Positions 19,371-26,728 of a DNA stretch of 64,000 nt are shown here, piece after piece (position 1 is the first letter of the stretch; every line of letters starts with the position of its first letter). Location: assembly GCA_023957245.1 (NCBI GenBank), contig JAMLHJ010000001.1, positions 62,001 through 126,000 of the forward strand, in the 5' to 3' direction. The notes under the pieces are model-generated. The model made no database searches, was not told the origin of the DNA, and saw nothing but the letters and a program-made list of their open reading frames with translations. The translations under genes and the position numbers were made by a program. Source of the DNA: Chitinophagales bacterium. Lineage in GTDB: Bacteria; Bacteroidota; Bacteroidia; Chitinophagales; JADIYW01.

Positions 19371-19572
19371 AGTATTGAGTAATGGGTATTGAGTATTGGG
19401 TATTGGGTATTGGGTATTGGGTATTGAGTATTGAGAATCAAGAGTCAAGAATCAAGAATCAAGAACCAAGAGACAAGATTCAAAACTTTTCGTCCATTGT
19501 CCATCGTCCATCGTCCATCGTCCATCATCCATCATCCATCATCCATCGTCCATCGTCCGTCATAATTCTCAA
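19371..19572. repeat. composite heptamer repeat block B
   Basis: Same three-part structure and orientation as block A: TATTGGG/TATTGAG array 19371-19434, CAAGA-type array to 19480, linker AAAACTTTTC, then ten GTCCATC-type units at 19492-19561 (block A has five), ending ATAATTCTCAATTA. The left side joins the cargo gene start by GTTTTTTTTAGTATTGAGTA, shared with block C. Copy-number differences imply active slippage or duplication. Confidence 0.85.
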
Positions 19573-19829
19573 TTATTAATGATTTTATCCAGTTGCCTCA
19601 GCTCTGTAAGGCTCAAATCTTCTTTGAGTGGCATAAATCCATATTCTTTATGAGCGAGCCCTGCTTCTGCTACTGTTGTAGGTGTATATTGAAGAGTAAC
19701 TTCAAGACATCCCTTCGACCAAACTTCATAGTGTAGCTCAACATCATCACCAGGAATATCTAGTGAATCTAATATCATCTCAAAGCCCATGTCTTCAATC
19801 TGACTGCGTAATTTATTAGTGTATATCAT
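19569..19829 (-). CDS. small acidic hypothetical protein
   Basis: 86 residues, MIYTNKLRSQIEDMGFEMIL, with DDVELHYEVWSKGCLEVTLQYTP and an acidic C terminus ending DKIINN. It looks like a compact alpha/beta protein; similar short proteins occur in Bacteroidota phages but I cannot name the family. Its 3' end abuts block B and its start abuts block C. Confidence 0.5.
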   Translation of the reverse strand: MIYTNKLRSQIEDMGFEMILDSLDIPGDDVELHYEVWSKGCLEVTLQYTPTTVAEAGLAHKEYGFMPLKEDLSLTELRQLDKIINN

Positions 19830-19841
19830 GGTGTTTTTTTT

Positions 19842-19899
19842 AGTATTGAGTAATGGGTATTGGGTATTGAGTATTGGGTATTGAGTAATGAGTATTGGG
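19842..19899. repeat. heptamer tandem repeats, block C
   Basis: TATTGAG/TAATGGG/TATTGGG units only, lacking the other two arrays. It fills the gap between the DUF3164 gene stop (19902) and the next start, and shares GTTTTTTTTAGTATTGAGTA with block B. Confidence 0.75.
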
Positions 19900-19901
19900 A
19901 A

Positions 19902-20558
19902 TCATAAACTGGCAAATGTCAAAATGATAGGTTGGTCTTTGCCTAGCTCATCTTTCTCGTAAAAAGCAACATTGTATGACACTTCTCGCTCTCTGTAAGA
20001 TTCCTCCAGGAGTGTCATAGCTTTGACCCATCTTTCATCGGAGTAGTTGTTTTTGATAGACAAAAAGGAAGCTACACGCTCGGGTTTGAGGTCTCCAGAT
20101 TTGTTGCGTTCAATCAATTTACTGATGAGCCTATAAGTCGAGATATCTTTCTTCTTGATAGTGCTTTCCAAAAACTCTTTGATAAGCCCTAGAGCTAGGT
20201 CTGCACGCTCATCATATTCATGTATGACATTGCGTTCTAGGCGTGCCATCATCTTGCCATCACTGGTGCGTAAGGAGAAGCCACCTTTGGAATGAGAGCG
20301 AATGTCACCATACTCCAAACTCCTGTCTCTGAAATCATCAAAAGTGTCATGGCATGATTTTTTAAAATCTGCCAACTGCTCCTGCACGCCTTTGGCTGTC
20401 TCTACTAAGAATTTTACAATACGGTCTCTTTCTGACTCATATTGTGTTTTTGCCTCTTGACGGCGTTCAGCTTCTTCGAGTTTGCGCTGTTGAAGCAATT
20501 GTTCAAGTTCTACACTTGACATATTAGTCAAGTCGATAGATGTGTTTGCTGTTGTCAT
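19902..20558 (-). CDS. DUF3164 family Mu-like phage protein
   Basis: 218 residues. A charged coiled-coil N terminus (LEQLLQQRKLEEAERRQEAK) is followed by KGGFSLRTSDGKMMARLERNVIHEYDERADLALGLIKEFL, the core pattern of DUF3164. This family is found in early operons of Mu-like phages after the B gene; its role is unknown. It follows the DnaA-like gene by 12 bases on the same transcript. Length is normal for the family. Confidence 0.8.
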   Translation of the reverse strand: MTTANTSIDLTNMSSVELEQLLQQRKLEEAERRQEAKTQYESERDRIVKFLVETAKGVQEQLADFKKSCHDTFDDFRDRSLEYGDIRSHSKGGFSLRTSDGKMMARLERNVIHEYDERADLALGLIKEFLESTIKKKDISTYRLISKLIERNKSGDLKPERVASFLSIKNNYSDERWVKAMTLLEESYREREVSYNVAFYEKDELGKDQPIILTFASL

Positions 20559-20570
20559 TTTGAAATTGTT

Positions 20571-20888
20571 TTAGGGTTGAAAAATGTTTTGAAAAAATAA
20601 TTGAATGGATAGGTATATCTGTCGTGCTTGTGGGTCTGTCTCTAGTATGCCACGTATATTTTTGATACCTGAGTGAATGGCAGGATGTGACCTATAGAAA
20701 TACAATCCTATCTGTCTATATGACCATCCTTGCTCTAGCAGTATGAGCCACATCATCTCTCTAGTTTCGTTGGCTTTTTCATTATTACTTTTCCCGATAA
20801 TCAGACCTCTATGAATATTCATATAGGTGCATGTAGTGCTTATCCACTGACTGACTAGGAGGCTAATTTGAATGTTTATCTCTGGCAT
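20571..20888 (-). CDS. small DnaA domain IV-like DNA-binding protein
   Basis: 105 residues. The segment ETREMMWLILLEQGWSYRQI then GLYFYRSHPAIHSGIKNI has the layout of the C-terminal DnaA domain: a helix, a helix-turn-helix with SYxxIGxxFxRxHxxxxxGI, and a closing helix. There is no AAA+ domain. This implies sequence-specific DNA binding without ATPase function, perhaps to guide the phage or host replication machinery after transposition or to act as a regulator. It overlaps the upstream gene by 26 bases. Confidence 0.6.
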   Translation of the reverse strand: MPEINIQISLLVSQWISTTCTYMNIHRGLIIGKSNNEKANETREMMWLILLEQGWSYRQIGLYFYRSHPAIHSGIKNIRGILETDPQARQIYLSIQLFFQNIFQP

Positions 20889-21189
20889 GATTCAATATAT
20901 TATGGATGACATAATCTGAAGGAGTAACACAGTTGTATTGTGGGCTATGTATTGTGAACCATAGCTCTCTGAGCTCACTGATAGATAGCTGTGTATCTGT
21001 AGTAGATACAAATAAGTTATTTTTGGCTTCAAACTGGGTAGTGAACCACTTCCAGAAGATAGCACATCTTAATGCCTCACCAGAATAGCTATATAGGTAG
21101 GTATCTGCGTATAAGACTGCCATGTCAAATAGATAAACATTATAATCCGACTCAGACAGGTTCAGTAGGGTCAATAGTTGATTATTCAT
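20863..21189 (-). CDS. hypothetical phage protein
   Basis: Taking the ATG at 21189, which overlaps the end of the upstream ATPase gene by 8 bases, gives 108 residues rich in aromatic amino acids (DYNVYLFDMAVLYADTYLYSYSGEALRC, FWKWFTTQFEAK). No family recognised. An ORF start 19 codons further up is possible but would overlap more. Its tight coupling with the ATPase and DnaA-like genes suggests a shared role in transposition or replication. Confidence 0.5.
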   Translation of the reverse strand: MNNQLLTLLNLSESDYNVYLFDMAVLYADTYLYSYSGEALRCAIFWKWFTTQFEAKNNLFVSTTDTQLSISELRELWFTIHSPQYNCVTPSDYVIHNILNHARDKHSN

Positions 21190-21817
21190 AAGCGGAAAAC
21201 AGTCCTCCCAACCTGCGTTTGCGTGTAGGTTTGTCTTTCCACACATCGTATTTCAATTGAGCACCAAATCTGCCATTAGTAGTCGCTATATGATCGCTCA
21301 CATGAGTGACCATGTCCACCATAAATTCAATGTCTTTGGCATACTTTCCAAGTGGCTTGCCAGACTGCTCCCAGCACACGATGATGAATGATTTTTTGGG
21401 AAACAATGTGACCAGTTTTTTATACTGATCGGTAGAGAGCTTCATGTAGTCTCTACTATCGATGACAACTATCTTGGCTTTGTTTTTACGAAGTTTTTCT
21501 ATCATCTCTTGATATGAATCTCTATCCCCAAGAATAAATCGGCTAGCATTGGCCTGAGTAAATCCAGCTCTAATAACAGCCTCCTGCATCGTCTTGCTAT
21601 CACCTTCTTCTGAGCTATTATAATAGACTTTATAGTTCAGCGACATCGCCTGGCAGAATTTGAGCAAGAAAGTCGTCTTGCCATTTTTGGGCAATCCAAA
21701 TACTAACCATTTGAAAGGATCAGATATTTGACCTAGTGCATCTTCCCATTCTTGAGGCAAGTCCATAGAATGATATTGTTTTTGCAGCATCGCCATAATA
21801 CCAATATTCTTACCCAT
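21182..21817 (-). CDS. P-loop ATPase (RecA/RadA-like)
   Basis: The start at 21817 overlaps the MuB-like gene end (ATGGGTAA), giving 211 residues; the longer ORF start lies in the B gene. Walker A is GLPKNGKTT and a hydrophobic Walker B-like strand is KIVVIDSRDY, with KSFIIVCWEQSGKP following. The C terminus is basic (KPTRKRRLGG). The core resembles RecA-type ATPases of phage recombination and replication modules. It may act with the MuB-like ATPase in target choice or as a helper of strand exchange; this is inferred. Confidence 0.65.
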   Translation of the reverse strand: MGKNIGIMAMLQKQYHSMDLPQEWEDALGQISDPFKWLVFGLPKNGKTTFLLKFCQAMSLNYKVYYNSSEEGDSKTMQEAVIRAGFTQANASRFILGDRDSYQEMIEKLRKNKAKIVVIDSRDYMKLSTDQYKKLVTLFPKKSFIIVCWEQSGKPLGKYAKDIEFMVDMVTHVSDHIATTNGRFGAQLKYDVWKDKPTRKRRLGGLFSAYE

Positions 21818-22673
21818 GAGCTGCCATTTTATATTTGTGAACCAATTTTTTGACACGTCTTAAATCAGATTCAGCATCTTCAATAATGGTTTTGATGATT
21901 GCTTTATCTTCAATACCATTTGCACGGCAGATCAGTGCAATATCAATAGAAGCTGGCTCAGGTAGTTCTATGAACTTGCGGCCAAGACGGCTATAGATTT
22001 CTTTGTATCCTTTGCGGTTGAGTCGAAGTCCTTTCTTGATTCTTTTCTCTAAAAAATCAGTAGCACACAGGATGATGCCACATTGCCCTTGAAGACGGTT
22101 GTATAGACTGATAAAAAAGTATAGGACTTCATCTTTGAGCTTATCTACTTCATCTAGTATAATGACTGGGCTATCTAATTTGGTGACATGGTTCTTTAAC
22201 TCCACCATCATCTCGTAAGCGGTCATGCCGTCAGAATTGCGACCCATGGATTGTAAGAGTTCAGATAGAAATTGTTTTTTATTCCAGAATTCATCACACT
22301 CCAGCCAGTAGCTATTAGGTGTATTAGAAGTATAAAAATTGGCAGTAGCAGACTTGCCTAGTCCAGCTGTGCCTATGATGGCATATACATTAGCATTATA
22401 TTGAGCGTCCTGAATGAGTTCTGTAAAATCTCTAAAGGCGGCTGTTTCTGCCAGTTGCCAGCTCTCATCAGAGTAGCCACATGCAGCTGCCAGCTTGCGC
22501 CACATATCATCAGATATGGTTTCCCATTTTTCTTTCATAAAATTGGACATGGTAGCTTCGCTGATGGCTTTGCTGCGAGCGTACTTGTTTTGGCTCCCTT
22601 CGACCTTGATGCGCTCGGTGGTCAATCTTAGGATTTCTTTTTTTGAATTTTCTGTGATAATTTTGTTACTCAT
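21810..22673 (-). CDS. MuB-like AAA ATPase, transposition target protein
   Basis: 287 residues from the ATG at 22673; a further upstream extension overlaps the transposase gene and is not conserved in character. The N terminus carries a helix-turn-helix-like segment (KYARSKAISEATMSNFMKEKW) as in MuB, Walker A is GTAGLGKSATA, Walker B is PVIILDEVDK, and RLGRKFIELPEPA is sensor-like. MuB-type ATPases bind target DNA and activate the transposase. It sits directly after the transposase gene as in Mu. Confidence 0.88.
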   Translation of the reverse strand: MSNKIITENSKKEILRLTTERIKVEGSQNKYARSKAISEATMSNFMKEKWETISDDMWRKLAAACGYSDESWQLAETAAFRDFTELIQDAQYNANVYAIIGTAGLGKSATANFYTSNTPNSYWLECDEFWNKKQFLSELLQSMGRNSDGMTAYEMMVELKNHVTKLDSPVIILDEVDKLKDEVLYFFISLYNRLQGQCGIILCATDFLEKRIKKGLRLNRKGYKEIYSRLGRKFIELPEPASIDIALICRANGIEDKAIIKTIIEDAESDLRRVKKLVHKYKMAAHG

Positions 22674-22718
22674 AGGGTTTAATTTATTTTGTTTGTGATT
22701 AGATAGATTCGAATCGGA

Positions 22719-22751
22719 ACGCTCAGGGATTGCAACTCTGGGCGTTTTTTT
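22719..22751 (+). terminator. hairpin between transposase and B genes, plus-strand terminator-like
   Basis: Arms ACGCTCAGGG (22719-22728) and CTCTGGGCGT (22736-22745) pair over 10 positions with two wobbles, loop ATTGCAA, then a T-run to 22751. The T-run is on the plus strand, antisense to the operon, so it would stop rightward antisense transcription into the transposase gene. On the minus strand it lacks a U-tract and may only stabilise or process the mRNA. Confidence 0.55.
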
Positions 22752-24645
22752 ATATTCTGTTGAGAGCAGATTGACGACCAGGTGGAGAGTCTCCCGATAA
22801 AAGTTCATCGTCCCAATCTTGATTAGATAATTGCTTTTGATATTTACCCAAAGAATCGATTTGATTTAAGAGGTCTTTTGCTCTTATCCCTGTGCGCTCT
22901 TCACGGTCCCTAGTCTGAAGTCTGCGTTGTTTGTTTTCATCTGCTCTAACACCGAGTAGGCTTCTTATCATCTGAGCATCTCCTGGCTGATAGTCTTGCA
23001 TAGCACGAGGGACTACAAGTCGTGGTTCTGCGATGGTGACAAACTGTAGTCCTTTATCAGTCTGTAGATATAGGCGGACATGATCCATATTGTCAGGGTC
23101 ATGCTTGACGATAAACTTCTGACCGATATACTGTCTTCTGAATTCACTATCAGGCATACCCTCTTTGAGTATTTCATATTCGTACTTGGTCTTGCCGATT
23201 TCGATAGTGATACCGTGATTGTAATAAGTAATAGGCTTAGGAGAATCCAGCCAGAATAGCTCTACCATATCTAGATAATCCACCTTTTCGGTTTTGGGAT
23301 TGTAACTATTCAGATACAATTCAAAGCGTGTTTTGTCGGCTTTGGGATGTTTGGCATTATTCCACTTGCTACGATACTCGGCATATATCTGCTTGATTTG
23401 ATCCTGAGTAGGCAGATGCATTATATTGGCGATGATAAATTCCATATTGGCACGACTGTCTAGTTTTTTTGCTGTAATATTCTGACCCGTATAAAACCAT
23501 AGCTCAGACATGAATCCCTGCTGGAATCTTCCAAATGCAGATTCAATGGTTTTGGACTTGCCGTTATATGCCTGTGTGCGGATATTGTGGTGAGCGAGCT
23601 TGTCCATGAATGAGCCTATCTTCTTGTGTCCAGATTGGTTGTCAGTACGAGTTTCATGAGGTTTGAATCCAGATGTCTGAAATGCCATTTTGTATGAATG
23701 ATATTGTGCTATATGGTCTTCTGACTTAGAGATATGGTATCCGAGAAATACCTCGCTATATACATCCATCACCTCATAAACCATATATGAAGCCTTCAGC
23801 TTGCCAGTGGAATCGAAAAAATTCAGCTTAGTGCCATCACTATACCAAAGTGCATCACGCAGCGTAGGAAGCTTGGTACGGAGCGTATATCCATATCGCT
23901 CATCTGCTTCACGATGGCCATGTCTTGCACCGAACCATAGTTGTACAACATCTTTGCGATATAGAAACTTATAGATAGTAGAAGCGTCTTTGATAGCCTT
24001 CCAGCCTTTGGCTGTAGCTTCTATATTGTAGTGGTGGAGGATATACTCTATATTGGGCTTATTGGGCAGACTATACTGAGCTACAAGCCAATCTGCTACT
24101 TCATCATTGATTTTAGTAGCGTTGGAACTGCTAAAATTATGAGACTTGATGACGGTTGCATAGTTTTTGATGCCATAATCTCTTATTTTTTTAGAGAGTC
24201 TTGAATAGTTGGAAGGTAGCCTTATGCCTTCTTTATCTATCATGGTACATACAGTATCCCAAAACTGAGTTACAGTACAGTTGTTAGCTTTTAATAGTGA
24301 TTTGCTTTTTGATAGTTTTGCTATCATATTGAGCCAAAGTACTGCGGTGTAGTAGCTCTCTTGATCCTCTATGGATAGATGTTGGCCATAGACTTGATGA
24401 GTAGTGAAAAAACGTCTGGCATAAGCATCAGGAGTGATATATGACTTGATCCAGGATTTGCGATAGTAAGTGTGTGGACATTCGCCTAGCCATAGCTGTG
24501 CCTTCTCTTTTAAAGAGGGCTTGAGTGAATCATACTCAACTAATATCCTGCGTTTGTCTTCAGGATCTTTGATAACGATAAAAGATTTAGAACCTCTCCA
24601 TAAGGCTTGTTCAAGTGTTCTTTTATACATACCTATTTTTTCCAT
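22750..24645 (-). CDS. MuA-like DDE transposase
   Basis: 631 residues, close to MuA length. An N-terminal DNA-binding region is followed by an RNase H-like core: ALWYSDGTKLNFFDSTG supplies the first Asp, HETRTDNQSGHKK the second and KTIESAFGRFQQGF the Glu. A C-terminal basic tail (RADENKQRRLQTRDREER) probably contacts the B ATPase. It should cut and join phage ends at the 18-base sites listed at both borders. An alternative start lies 15 bases downstream (MYKRTLEQALW). Confidence 0.92.
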   Translation of the reverse strand: MEKIGMYKRTLEQALWRGSKSFIVIKDPEDKRRILVEYDSLKPSLKEKAQLWLGECPHTYYRKSWIKSYITPDAYARRFFTTHQVYGQHLSIEDQESYYTAVLWLNMIAKLSKSKSLLKANNCTVTQFWDTVCTMIDKEGIRLPSNYSRLSKKIRDYGIKNYATVIKSHNFSSSNATKINDEVADWLVAQYSLPNKPNIEYILHHYNIEATAKGWKAIKDASTIYKFLYRKDVVQLWFGARHGHREADERYGYTLRTKLPTLRDALWYSDGTKLNFFDSTGKLKASYMVYEVMDVYSEVFLGYHISKSEDHIAQYHSYKMAFQTSGFKPHETRTDNQSGHKKIGSFMDKLAHHNIRTQAYNGKSKTIESAFGRFQQGFMSELWFYTGQNITAKKLDSRANMEFIIANIMHLPTQDQIKQIYAEYRSKWNNAKHPKADKTRFELYLNSYNPKTEKVDYLDMVELFWLDSPKPITYYNHGITIEIGKTKYEYEILKEGMPDSEFRRQYIGQKFIVKHDPDNMDHVRLYLQTDKGLQFVTIAEPRLVVPRAMQDYQPGDAQMIRSLLGVRADENKQRRLQTRDREERTGIRAKDLLNQIDSLGKYQKQLSNQDWDDELLSGDSPPGRQSALNRI

Positions 24646-24728
24646 GTCGGAAGTATCAAAGTATAATATGTTAGCTATGTATTTCAGGGTGTTGAGTTTT
24701 TGTGGATTAAAATAAGATGGATAAATGA

Positions 24729-24791
24729 CCCTCAGTATTTGACCGCTGAGGGCTTTTGAGTAAGTTTATACCGCCAAGAAAAAAACTTACT
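24729..24791. promoter_or_regulatory. two tandem inverted repeats upstream of the transposase
   Basis: CCCTCAG (24729-24735)/CTGAGGG (24746-24752) and AGTAAGTTT (24759-24767)/AAACTTACT (24783-24791) are perfect inverted repeats side by side in the transposase leader. On the plus strand the first is followed by CTTTT. They could be attenuator structures, operator sites, or end and start signals of the plus-strand ORF that begins 3 bases later. Confidence 0.45.
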
Positions 24792-24793
24792 TT

Positions 24794-25114
24794 ATGGATT
24801 TGAGTGTATGGTATAAATACCACGTTAATATTGTTGTGAGGTCTGTCAGTCATGATATATGCCTTGATTTTACTAAGAGAATAAAGTCCTATGTTCATGC
24901 TTGGTTTTTTCTTATTAAAAAGTTGGAAGAGAGAAAAAGCGCACGCAAAGGCGAAATTCTTAGCAGAGATCTTTTTATAGTTGTAGAGGGTTCTGCAAGT
25001 GAGATACTTGTTTTTCAAGAAGCTCTGCGCTGTATTAGTCATCATCTTTCTTCTTTATATCCAGGATCAGGAGTTGAATTCGGAATTACTATGATTGCGC
25101 CCCAATACGATTGA
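24794..25114 (+). CDS. possible antisense-oriented cargo gene, unknown function
   Basis: 106 residues, MDLSVWYKYHVNIVVRSVSH, with KLEERKSARKGEI, DLFIVVEGSASEILVFQEAL and SSLYPGSGVEFGITMIAP. The composition looks protein-like, while the opposite-strand reading here (24707-25045) does not. It is the only plus-strand gene in the early operon and overlaps the 3' end of the next minus-strand gene tail to tail by 48 bases. No family recognised. It may be a moron-like insert, or this may be simply a leader region. Confidence 0.4.
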   Translation: MDLSVWYKYHVNIVVRSVSHDICLDFTKRIKSYVHAWFFLIKKLEERKSARKGEILSRDLFIVVEGSASEILVFQEALRCISHHLSSLYPGSGVEFGITMIAPQYD

Positions 25115-25399
25115 TTCTATTAATGCTGTTTGCTTATCCATTTCTTCTATGGCTAAGTCAGAAATAACAATACTATTAGGAGCTGGAGTATTTAATTCAT
25201 CAATCACTGCTTGAGATAATGATTTGATTTTCTCCATAACCTCCTTAAGTCCCTTATAATCTTTTTGAGATTTAGAGATAATACCATTAATAGCTTTGGA
25301 AGCTAATGATTGAATCTTTTCAGAGGGTAGGTTTCCTACTTGAATGGTTGGATTCTTAAAAAGACATTCGATATTGATTGTAACATTTTGCTTTTTCAT
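25067..25399 (-). CDS. hypothetical early phage protein
   Basis: 110 residues: MKKQNVTINIECLFKNPTIQ, then helical (LPSEKIQSLASKAINGIISKSQKDYKGLKEVMEKI). No family recognised. It follows the Ner-like gene by 5 bases, so it is the second gene of the leftward early transcript. Confidence 0.5.
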   Translation of the reverse strand: MKKQNVTINIECLFKNPTIQVGNLPSEKIQSLASKAINGIISKSQKDYKGLKEVMEKIKSLSQAVIDELNTPAPNSIVISDLAIEEMDKQTALIESIVLGRNHSNSEFNS

Positions 25400-25404
25400 A
25401 GCTT

Positions 25405-25626
25405 CTAATTTTGTGATTGTAATATTTGTACTGCCGATCTCATTTCAGCTTTTTGAGTGTCTATCTTATGAGCAGTGTCTTTTATTATTTGTGCTTGTGC
25501 ACCATTGTAAGTAGCAGGATTCCTCAGCACTTTACTGACATAATACTGGTCACTACCTACAATATCTGCAATCTGCTTGCAGTAACCGTAAGGTTTTTTT
25601 TTCACCTGTTTAATATCCGTTTTCAT
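25405..25626 (-). CDS. Ner/Cro-like small DNA-binding regulator
   Basis: 73 residues. QIADIVGSDQYYVSKVLRNP reads as a helix-turn-helix with the recognition helix YYVSKVL, similar to LacI- or Cro-type small regulators. It is the first gene of the leftward early operon, divergent from the repressor, the same position that Ner holds in Mu. It probably limits early and repressor transcription by binding the palindromes in the 57-base intergenic region. Confidence 0.6.
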   Translation of the reverse strand: MKTDIKQVKKKPYGYCKQIADIVGSDQYYVSKVLRNPATYNGAQAQIIKDTAHKIDTQKAEMRSAVQILQSQN

Positions 25627-25648
25627 ATCTTTAACTTAGATTGTAGTG

Positions 25649-25679
25649 CAATACTATACAGAATATTCTGAATAAACAA
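25649..25679 (-). promoter_or_regulatory. candidate early promoter containing an operator
   Basis: On the minus strand TTG (25679-25677), 20 bases, then TAGTATTG (25656-25649) resembles the Bacteroidota promoter with one mismatch in the -7 box. The perfect palindrome at 25659-25670 fills the spacer, so a bound repressor would occlude polymerase. Confidence 0.5.
25659..25670. promoter_or_regulatory. operator palindrome O1
   Basis: CAGAATATTCTG, a perfect 12-bp palindrome midway between the divergent regulators. Two related sites occur within 200 bases. Confidence 0.6.
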
Positions 25680-25683
25680 GCGT

Positions 25684-26082
25684 ATGAAAGAAAAATATAC
25701 AGAAATATCTGAAAGATTAAATTTGCTATTAAAAGCATTAAATGAAAATCCTAATTCTTTTTCCAAAGCTCTAGGCTATGGGAGAAGCCAAGTTATTTAT
25801 GATTTATTGAGTAAAAAGGCAGCGCCGAGCTTTGATTTTTTTTATAAAATATATAATTCAGAATTTTCTGAAACAATTAATATTCGTTGGATAATCACAG
25901 GTCGAGGAGAAATGTTATTATCTTCTGAAAGTTCCACTCATTCCCCGTCTTCTGCAGAATTCAGTCTATCAGATAGATATGTGCTTGTCCTGGAAGAGTT
26001 GAATGAGTGTAGGAAGACGTTAGATGAGTTGCGAGTGGAGAATCAGGAATTGAAGGAGCGGCTATCACGTAGTGAGAAGTGA
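25684..26082 (+). CDS. phage repressor, XRE-like helix-turn-helix with coiled coil
   Basis: 132 residues. NPNSFSKALGYGRSQVIYDLLSKK is an XRE-like helix-turn-helix, and the central INIRWIITGRGEMLL is a motif very common after the HTH in Bacteroidota phage regulators. The C terminus VLEELNECRKTLDELRVENQ is a leucine-rich coiled coil for dimerisation. There is no peptidase domain, so induction would not be by LexA-type self-cleavage. It faces away from the early operon and is the likely lysogeny repressor acting at the CAGAnnnnTCTG palindromes. Confidence 0.75.
   Translation: MKEKYTEISERLNLLLKALNENPNSFSKALGYGRSQVIYDLLSKKAAPSFDFFYKIYNSEFSETINIRWIITGRGEMLLSSESSTHSPSSAEFSLSDRYVLVLEELNECRKTLDELRVENQELKERLSRSEK
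25700..25711. promoter_or_regulatory. operator-like palindrome O2
   Basis: CAGAAATATCTG, same half-sites (CAGA/TCTG) as O1, 41 bases downstream (about four helical turns), inside the first codons of the repressor gene. Confidence 0.5.
25859..25870. promoter_or_regulatory. operator-like palindrome O3
   Basis: CAGAATTTTCTG, matching O1 except at one position, exactly 200 bases from O1, within the repressor coding region. It could permit looping, or be chance in AT-rich coding DNA. Confidence 0.35.
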
Positions 26083-26284
26083 GGAGACAAAGAATAAATC
26101 GGATTCAAGAGCCAATATAATTGACTCTAAAAATGGCAAAGGCTTACAAGTTGTTCATTCAGAAGAGCATGATGACACGCCTCTTCCATCTCCTCAAGAT
26201 TTGCAAGAGTATCATTTTTATTTAAGTGAATTTAAAGGCATCTATAACCATGCCTCTCATATCTTAGTGATAAACTCTAAATAA
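26072..26284 (+). CDS. small hypothetical protein, GTG start
   Basis: 70 residues from a GTG that overlaps the repressor stop by 11 bases; polar and acidic (HSEEHDDTPLPSPQDLQEYHFYL). No family recognised. It may be translated by coupling with the repressor, but coding evidence is weak. Confidence 0.35.
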   Translation: MRSEETKNKSDSRANIIDSKNGKGLQVVHSEEHDDTPLPSPQDLQEYHFYLSEFKGIYNHASHILVINSK

Positions 26285-26419
26285 TCAAAATTTCAGCCTT
26301 TTAAACGGTATTTGAATGGTGTTAAATCACTATTTAGACCATCATATTGTGATAGTAGGTTTTGGAGGTGTTCAATATGTGGAAGAAAATATCTCAAGGA
26401 TATGTATTTATTTTGTGGA

Positions 26420-26728
26420 ATGGCACGAGGTAGAAAAATATTATATCCATCATCTTCAGTAGTTAAAGACAAGGCAGGGGGTCGTCCTCGCAACCGCTTA
26501 ATGCCAGATAGGAATGAATGCTTATCACATCGCTATTATTATTATGCCTATCTTCTCAAGCTCAGCTATGAGGATTGTCTCCAACAGCTTGAGCAAGATT
26601 TTTTTATTTGCGAACAAACTATTATCAATATATTGACTAAGCAGCATAGTGCCAATGGCCTTTTGTCCTCACTATCGCTATCTAAGAAAGAGCTAGCCTT
26701 GAAGTATCCTCAGTTTTCTTGGAAGTAA
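26420..26728 (+). CDS. phage protein with putative helix-turn-helix
   Basis: Starting at MARGRKILYPSSS gives 102 residues; the ORF can extend 36 codons upstream. GGRPRNRLMPDRNECLSHRY, YYYAYLLKLSYEDCLQQLEQ and FFICEQTIINILTK follow the pattern of short Bacteroidota phage proteins with RYYYY, a YExxLxxLxxxFF helix and a recognition-like helix. Probably DNA-binding; the role is unknown. It is convergent with and overlaps the tail gene at 26710 by 19 bases. Confidence 0.6.
   Translation: MARGRKILYPSSSVVKDKAGGRPRNRLMPDRNECLSHRYYYYAYLLKLSYEDCLQQLEQDFFICEQTIINILTKQHSANGLLSSLSLSKKELALKYPQFSWK

Noticed and set aside
24707-25045. 112-codon minus-strand ORF upstream of the transposase
   Set aside because: Residue pattern is poor and the opposite-strand ORF looks more protein-like; the region contains paired inverted repeats.
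26293-26493. 66-codon minus-strand ORF
   Set aside because: It is antisense to the HTH-like gene and has no supporting features.
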